A stretch of DNA of 64,000 bases, from the NCBI GenBank assembly GCA_026874595.1, contig CM049316.1, positions 11,460,839 through 11,524,838 on the forward strand. Reading direction: 5' to 3'. Below are positions 57,801-64,000 of this stretch, piece after piece. The notes under the pieces were generated by a model that worked only from the letters and a program-made list of their open reading frames with translations, was not told where the DNA came from and did not search any database. The position numbers were made by a program, and so were the translations under genes. Every line of letters starts with the position of its first letter. Positions within the stretch are counted from its first letter, which is position 1. The DNA is from Sipunculus nudus (taxonomy: Eukaryota; Annelida; Sipuncula; Golfingiida; Sipunculidae).

Positions 57801-58533
57801 AATCTACGCAATCTGAAATAAGAAAGACACCCGTATTAAGACATTCACACATTTATATATATATTAAAATCTCCGAGTTAATGACGCGGGCAGAGGCCCT
57901 GGTGAGGAGCCGGGAGCTGCTCGTAATATGGTTGGTTCTGTTTGGGAATGCAAATTGAAACTTTGTTATATAATCATAAACTGATACATCTAATTTAAAA
58001 AGAAAACCGCGCTGCAGGAATAAGAAACGGGTCTAAATTACGTCAATGATCCAAAAACATGACTTACAAAATATATTTTAATGCATAAAATCATTAAAAA
58101 GTCTAACAACATGATGAAAGTCAAAGCCACTGGTCACATGCTTCAAGTAAACTTATTATATTTAAACGCTGCTGATTGGTTGTTAATTGTCACTAAAATT
58201 CAAAAATATAACTATCAAAGTGAGGCATGTAAACAAACTTCACACGCAAAATCAACAGGCAACTAGGTCACGAAAATATGAATGTTGATTTTTTCATCTC
58301 ATTTCGGCCTTATGCAATTAAGTGTGTCCCACAATGTGGATTAAGATTTTCCTTGAAGAGAATAATCAAGGTTGAATGGCCAGTCACTTGATGAACAGAT
58401 TATAGAGAGACCGGCATTACCGGGCCCGCCTCTAGTTTCCAAAGATCAGTAAACATCTCTACTTTAGAGGTGTCGGTAAGAAGGTTTCCTTTTTATATGA
58501 TCGAGTGTTATGGCCACTGCTAGAAAATGAGCG

Positions 58534-58595
<62 letters not shown>

Positions 58596-61500
58596 GTATG
58601 CAAAATGTAAAAGCCGTGTGCAATTAACACATATTGATCAACAAAAAATACCGCTGCCTCCACTCCCGCCGCTTCCACCACTTCCCCCGCTGCCGCCACT
58701 TTCGCCATTATTGCAGTGTTTAATCGGGCTTCCCGGACACCAACATCGACAATCCTTGCCAACAAAACCTTCCCCTGGACAGGTAGTCTTCGAATTACAA
58801 TGTGCTTAAAAAGCAGAAGAAAAAAATAACAAAATAATTAATTAAATCACTGAACCCTTATAAATTACTTTTAGCTCCTGATCTGAAGAATAGTTTGGCA
58901 AATATAGTATAATTTTCTCTCTCTAATGCTCTGCCGGCAGTTCGTTCATGTATATGAGTCTAAGCTCTTTGACAGAGATTTTATTCCTACTGGACTCGAG
59001 ATGAAACTCCAGTCCAGACCCGTCGAGTCCAAGCCCGAGTCAAAGAAAAATGGACTTGGGTCCTACATCATTGGAAGGATGAAAGACGTCATAATATATG
59101 TAACCATGTACTTAATTCTAAATTCGTTTCGCACTGTCTCTATCACGTAACGCGGCCACGTCACAATGCAAACTCGAGGGATGGAATGACTACATTTTAC
59201 ACTCAGAGGTATAATAACGAGACAACAGATAGGCAAGGAAACATTTTCAATGTCAGGTCTATTTTCCATGCCTTTTGTAAGAAAGTGGGAATATCAGTTG
59301 AGTTGCTTCCTTTAACTGAATTGATGTATTTTAAAATCCCGGGCGCACATGAATAGAGAATCTGTGTACAGATAAAACGCTATATACTGGTTGATATTTT
59401 GAAGCAAAACTTCATTCTCTTAACCCTAGTTCAGTTTTAACGTTTATTTATATGTCCACATACTAGATGTCAGCACTTACAATTACAATTATACATAAGG
59501 TTTGCCTGCTTGATGTCCCTAAAAGAAAGACCAAAGCGATTCCCGATCACGTTCTGCATACTTTTGTCTTTGGTCTGAATGGTTGGTTGACCATTCTTCG
59601 AAAAATACTAAAAAAACAAAACAGAAATAAAAACACGAATGAACTATTCAATCCAATTAATATGAGACGAAATGAAAGCGTAATATAAAATCGGTTAAAT
59701 ATATTGAACTGATTGAACACAGTTTTTTTATGATATAACAACTGGTTCACATGAATGTAAATATAAATATTACCGCTGTGAAAATATCAAACCGACATTT
59801 TGTATAAATAGCTATCAGTAAATTATATCCTTTCACGTAAATCATACAATTAGAGCTGACAACTGGACATTGAATAAATGACTCAACATCAGTATAATAA
59901 CCACACGCAAAAACGTGAGAGATCATTTCGTTGAACTATGATACTCGAAACTCAAGGTCAGACATAACGACCAAATATACGAAATAAATTGTTTGCCGAT
60001 ATTCAGATATTTTCTATTTTATATAACTTCTAGATATTTTCATTGAGTAAATTGAATTTCGAGGAGCGAGTTCCGATGACTCAGTTACAGGAACACAATC
60101 CGATATCAATATTACATAAATATCTTACTAATGTTAACATAAGATCATTGTGAATTAAATTAGCTTAGGTTTAAATGCCTAAAATAAGTCATGATATATT
60201 AAAAAAAAGTGACCCATGGGTCATGACGCTCAGCTGCCAAGCATGACCTGGGACATCATGGACTGAAATTCACAACTTCCAGTCAAATTTTGAAGAACAA
60301 ATTTGCCAATTTGTTGAAAATTTTCGATGACAACAGAAATATTTATCACCTATGTCTGGTTAAAACACAGTGAATTGATGGTCTGAGGAAAATGCATGAT
60401 TGTTAAGCTATCAGGAACTATTCCAACAGCTTGCTTGAAACCTGTCAGTCTCAAAGGAACACCACAAAGGGAAAATATAAGATCAAAATATATAGCAAAA
60501 ATCAAGGAAATACATGCAAGAATTATTGAGAAACAGGTGCTTCTGTATGAATTTTTATTCAATACAAGCCAACTGTACTGCACTTTTATAAATGATAGTA
60601 ATATTTATTCAGAAATATTTGACCCAATCCTTTACAAGATTACATAAATATACATCCAACTGCATTCACTTTAACTGTTCTTGAGATAATATGATCAAAA
60701 GGAATTAAAAGATGGTTGCCTGGTGGCCATATTGGACTTCTGACAAGTCTGAAATCAGACAACAAACATTCTCTAAATCGGACCAAACATTAAAGAAAAA
60801 TTACTGAAACTGCACTGAAGAAAGAATTTCTAAGGTGGCTAACTGGCAGACATTATGGATTTCTGACAAGTATGACATTTGATATCCCACATTCTCCAAT
60901 AAGAGACCAAACTTGGGCAAATTATCCAGTCAGAATGCCTAAAATAATTCAAAAGGCATGTCCAGGCCCTCATATCAGATTTATAGATATGCAATTGTAA
61001 AAAGTGTAAGTCCAATATTTTTTATTATCACTCTGCTTTTCAATGGGGTCAGCAGGGTAGGTAAACTGCCAAACCTGAAAGAAAATAAATGCAGAAAGCA
61101 TGACTAAGAGTCTTGAAATAAAACAAAAAGCCATCCTAAATCAAGGTACACATCCACATATTATGAGAACAAACACTTGCTTTTATATGTGGTGATATAT
61201 ATTAAAATATTCAGATATCTAGGAAACTAAGTTTATTGCTAGGATTCCATAAAATAAACTGCAAAATGTTCCCATCATCTTATAAATCAGTAGCTAAACA
61301 TTAATACTATACTCTCATAGTCTTAATGCCTGGCTGAAGCATTCTGACAACAGTGTTTTTGTTATGAAGTAACGAGGTACTTATCACTGAGCCTTATCAC
61401 TTAATAGGCTGATACAAAAGGGAGTCATATGTCACCAGTGTCACTCACAATTACAGCCACACAGGGAGATGTACCAGCTGGAGTGGGATGGTTATATATA

Positions 61501-63482
61501 CAAGAAAAATAGAGATGGTCTATAAAATAAGTAATTGTGAACATCCCTGACCTATGACCTTGGCCTTTTGCCCATATATCAACTGGATTCTTTCTAAATG
61601 ATGGGTAACTACTAACCACTTAAATCTGGTGTAATTACTTGGCAACCAATGGGTGAATAACTTTGACCTGCAACCTTTAACCTGCTGACCAGCTGACCCC
61701 AAAATCAATAAGTTATTTATTCAAGCAAAAAGACCCATAAATATGAAGTTTGAATCAAACTGATGTGGCATATGTGAAAGACTGAAGGTTTGGGTTGAAC
61801 AGTTACACTTGAAATATGCTCACAAGCATTTAGAACAATTAAATATTGCAACCTTGACCTTTGACTTTTTGACCTCAACATCAATAGGCTTCTTCCCTTA
61901 TTGGTAGGTAAGCCATATATGACAGATGGAAGGTACAGATTGAAAAGTTTGCCTGAAAATGACTCCACGCAAGAAGTGGGTGCTGTGAACTTGACCTTTG
62001 ACCTCAAAATCAACAGGTCTTTTCCCCTGTTGGCAGAGAAGCGATATCAGTGCTGGAAGGTTTGGAATGAAAAGTCTAGCTTGAAATGTGTCCACAACCT
62101 TTTCAAAGAAGTGGATCCTGTGACCCTGACCTTTGACCTTGTGACCTCAAAATCTATAGGATTCTTCTCCATCTTAGTAGGTGAGCTATATGTGAAAAAT
62201 CAAAGAATTGGGATGAAAGGGTTGGCTTAAAATGCATCCACAGGCTTTTCAAAGAAGAGGCTCCTGTGACCTTGACCTTCGACCTTTTGACCTAAAAAAA
62301 ATTATGGTTCTTACCCTGTTGGTAGGTGAGCTGTATGTGAAAGAAGGAAGGTTTGGGATGAAAATTTTGTCTCAAAGAGTTATTTCTGGGGGGTGCAAAC
62401 ACACCCCATAACTTCGAGAATATAGGTCGCAGTGACGTAATTTCAGGTTTGCAAGGAGATCTTTTTATAACCTCTAAGACTGCATAGGGTTCATGGCCCT
62501 AGCCCCTACGGTTACGATTTGTGCCGTGCTAACGGACGGACGGCCGGCCGGACGGCCGGCCGGCCGGACGGACAGACGGAAGGACGACGGACAAAGACCC
62601 ATCGCTATAGCCCAGCATGACTGAAAGTCAGCTGAGCTAAAAACAGAAAATATCCGAATCGATATATGTCGGATTAATGAAATGGACTATATTCGTTTTT
62701 TTTTTTAACCGGAGACTGAGAAATGGACTAACTTTCTGCCCATAATGCATGATGCTCTTGTAGTCGTAGGGTACGTTGAAGTCGCTGATGACAGCAGATG
62801 AAAGTTGACGGAAGTTGAAGTGTTTTCCTTGCATGATGTTTTGTTCCAGGATGGTAACATACTCATTACGGTCTGTTCTTGTCTGCTCGTGGTAGAAGCC
62901 AAGCGCGTGTCCTATTTCGTGGATTATGATGCCTTTCTGGTATCACCAAGAGAATAATGTTTCATAAACAGGGCGTTGATACAAGGGGTGGGGTATCTAT
63001 ATCCCCCATTTTTGAGCAAGGGGGGATGATCACTGTCATCATTCCTTGCTGTTCAGAGAGTACAATTATATACTGAAAAATATTTAATATATTAACAATC
63101 AAAATGACAGACTTTGGTTCCATTTCTTTATTTCTGAGTTTATTTTAAAACTATAAAGTATTTTCTATATAGAATTAACCTACACTAGAAACGTAATAAT
63201 TGTATAAGTATTTATCGACAATCAACCCTTTAAAATATTTTATAAATATTTTAAAAATATTTTACATGAAATTTAGAATTCAACAAAACAACCCCAAGAC
63301 CTGAACATCATACCCTACCCAAGAGTGTATCCCCATCCAAGAATATCATATAATATTTGTTATTTCTAATACCTATATGCAGATAATAATGCAGATTACT
63401 GAATGTAGTACTAACCCTCCTGCACGCAGGGGCCAGTGACAACGCCTGTGTTCCACCTCTCATCCCAACGAAAGACGAACAT
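54686..63482 (-). CDS. Copy C: astacin metalloprotease with three ShKT domains (partial, 5' end beyond window)
   Basis: Seven exons on the minus strand join in frame to about 308 residues. The first in the window begins inside the catalytic domain; signal peptide, propeptide and helix A exons must lie past 64000. It has the full zinc motif [12 protein letters not shown], Met-turn SIMHYG, EGF-like module, a (Gly-Gly-Ser)n linker and three ShKT domains. Exon lengths and phases equal copy B throughout the catalytic part (67, 204, 127 nt), as expected for a tandem duplicate. No stop or frameshift is seen, so it is probably functional. Confidence 0.84.
55110..55690. repeat. GACTCG/GACTTGG-rich repeat in copy C intron
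   Basis: Irregular 'gactcg', 'gacttgg' and 'gattcgacc' words resemble those at 7865-8270 and 58970-59060. No gene is seen. Confidence 0.5.
55823..55954 (-). CDS. Copy C exon: second ShKT domain
   Basis: Acceptor ttttcag, donor gtaagt, 132 nt. It codes for [17 protein letters not shown] and [13 protein letters not shown] then ESESSS; the Glu codon after the last Cys is the stop codon of copy B. Confidence 0.87.
56290..57420 (+). mobile_element. L1-like LINE C-terminal fragment
   Basis: The plus-strand frame 56616-57350 has '[20 protein letters not shown]' and '[17 protein letters not shown]', the C-terminal zinc-finger region of L1/Tx1-type ORF2. Further homologous residues ('[16 protein letters not shown]') lie upstream with stops. 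No reverse transcriptase core is present; a 5'-truncated insertion in the intron between two ShKT exons is the likely origin. Confidence 0.75.
57687..57812 (-). CDS. Copy C exon: first ShKT domain
   Basis: Acceptor atttcag, donor gtaagt, 126 nt. It codes for [18 protein letters not shown] and [15 protein letters not shown] run at 57649-57664 lies close to its donor. Confidence 0.87.
57813..58651. other. Copy C intron with TA microsatellite
   Basis: 58180-58540 matches copy A intron 445-797, and a TA run is at 58538-58588. No other feature is seen. Confidence 0.6.
58652..58804 (-). CDS. Copy C exon: EGF-like module and (GGS)n linker
   Basis: Phase-matched 153-nt exon; acceptor tttttaag (AAG, less common), donor gtattt. 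It codes for [20 protein letters not shown] and CPGSPIKHC, then five to six Gly-Gly-Ser units. Reading through the donor meets TGA after Ile-Phe-Cys. Confidence 0.75.
59481..59607 (-). CDS. Copy C exon: end of astacin domain
   Basis: Acceptor ttttttag, donor gtaagt. It codes for [10 protein letters not shown] and [16 protein letters not shown]; by eye 37 of 42 residues equal copy B. Confidence 0.88.
59608..61429. other. Copy C intron, AT-rich
   Basis: Holds a 14-bp palindrome TGACCCATGGGTCA at 60210-60223 and two loosely similar blocks near 60700 and 60840 ('gacttctgacaagt'/'gatttctgacaagt'). Open frames at 60396-60647 lack any known domain. Confidence 0.45.
61430..62420. repeat. Roughly 140-bp tandem array with TGACCT motifs
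   Basis: About six diverged units, each with a 'cttgacctttgacctcaaaa'-type core (near 61553, 61668, 61852, 61988, 62116, 62264) followed by 'ttcttccc..gttggtaggtgagc'. Open frames here are repeat-derived. Confidence 0.85.
62440..62640. repeat. Interspersed repeat end with GGACGGCC-rich run
   Basis: 'atagggttcatggccctagc', then a GGAC/GGCC run (62532-62590), then 'tgaaagtcagctgagctaa'. The last part resembles the reverse of 10125-10185, suggesting one family. Confidence 0.6.
62733..62936 (-). CDS. Copy C exon: zinc-binding motif and Met-turn
   Basis: Acceptor taccag, donor gttagt, 204 nt. It begins [20 protein letters not shown] and ends SIMHYG-Gln-Lys. All zinc ligands and the catalytic Glu are present. 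Confidence 0.92.
62937..63415. other. Copy C intron; nothing recognised
   Basis: AT-rich, without repeats of note. Confidence 0.45.
63416..63482 (-). CDS. Copy C exon: paired-cysteine segment
   Basis: 67 nt, acceptor ttgacag, donor gttagt. It codes for [20 protein letters not shown]; it is the first copy C exon seen in the window. Confidence 0.85.
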
Positions 63483-64000
63483 CTGTCAACACAAACATTG
63501 CGAGAAACCAGATTTTTTAACCAGAATGAAAATAAATTAGAAAAATGAGCCTTATGTAAATAAAGGAGTCGAAACCATCATTTTATAACAGATTATTGTT
63601 AAAAGAGCATATCTATATATTAATAGCGTAAGGCGATTTTTGTAATTTTCCGTATCTCCTCCGATACCACCGTACGGATTGCTGTGATTTTCGACATACA
63701 TATGCTCCGGGGTTGTCCGAAAAGATTACACCCACTTGTATTTGCAATAAATGCATATTACGTGCATAATTAATAAGTTTTATATTTACTCCCCCGCGGG
63801 CGCCTCTTTTCTTTGTGTCTTCGGTCCCGGTAACACAATGGCTTTAGAGTGTGTTGGCGGGACAGAGTTTTACTTCGGGGGCCCTATCTGAGGTTTTCTT
63901 ACATTTTGCGGTGACCGGCCAGAAATAATCCACATCGGCGATCCCTTCTCAAAAGGGGGGATCTCGGACAGAATTGTTTTGCAGAAGCCCTCTCTGTGAC
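63483..64000. other. Copy C intron up to the window edge
   Basis: No exon is seen. The GC-richer end (63790-64000) differs from its surroundings and may be another repeat. Confidence 0.4.

Overview
The window looks like nuclear DNA of an invertebrate animal, most likely a lophotrochozoan and probably a mollusc. The grounds are short exons with GT/AG boundaries and long repeat-filled introns, astacin metalloproteases carrying ShKT domains, a CR1-like LINE whose ORF1 has PHD and SGNH-esterase domains, and many TA microsatellites and minisatellites. The species cannot be fixed from sequence alone. I see no bacterial genes, operons, rRNA or intact tRNA.

Host genes: all recognisable host exons lie on the minus strand and form a tandem family of secreted astacin (M12A) zinc proteases. 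Copy B is complete: 11 coding exons run from 37726 down to 19299, every junction keeps frame, and the product is about 407 residues (signal peptide, propeptide with an acidic switch, catalytic domain with the zinc motif and Met-turn, a six-cysteine EGF-like module, a Gly/Ser linker and two ShKT domains). A near-identical second signal-peptide exon lies at 43236-43274. Copy C enters from the right edge (63482 down to 54686) and has three ShKT domains. Copy A (1 to about 9045) is a ruined relative, cut up by transposons.

Left part (1-18200): remains of copy A, then a CR1-like LINE (about 1491-7058) broken by one deleted base, three copies of a roughly 155-bp repeat with TGTTAC ends and tRNA-like boxes, a 293-bp MITE, a decayed minus-strand LINE with an L1-type ORF1 (10840-15400), and a tandem duplication (15930-17400).

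Middle (18200-43900): copy B. Its introns hold two minisatellites (41-bp unit at 22740-25150, about 50-bp unit at 27100-28560), a 235-bp triplication (29426-30065), a roughly 170-bp tandem repeat (31690-32105) and a long array of degenerate units rich in AGGTCA-like half-sites. The first-exon region (35225-39300) was duplicated downstream (40285-53250).

Right part (43900-64000): the second unit of that duplication was later hit by a Ty3/gypsy-type LTR element (43920-50292) whose integrase lies before the reverse transcriptase, the unusual Gmr1-like order, and by a 2.08-kb TA-flanked DNA transposon without a transposase (50825-52906). Copy C follows; its introns hold an L1-like LINE tail, a (GGS)n linker exon and a roughly 140-bp tandem array of TGACCT motifs.

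The proteases would be secreted zymogens whose ShKT/EGF tails may steer substrate or matrix binding (inference). Most of the window is mobile or repeated DNA that has rearranged this family.
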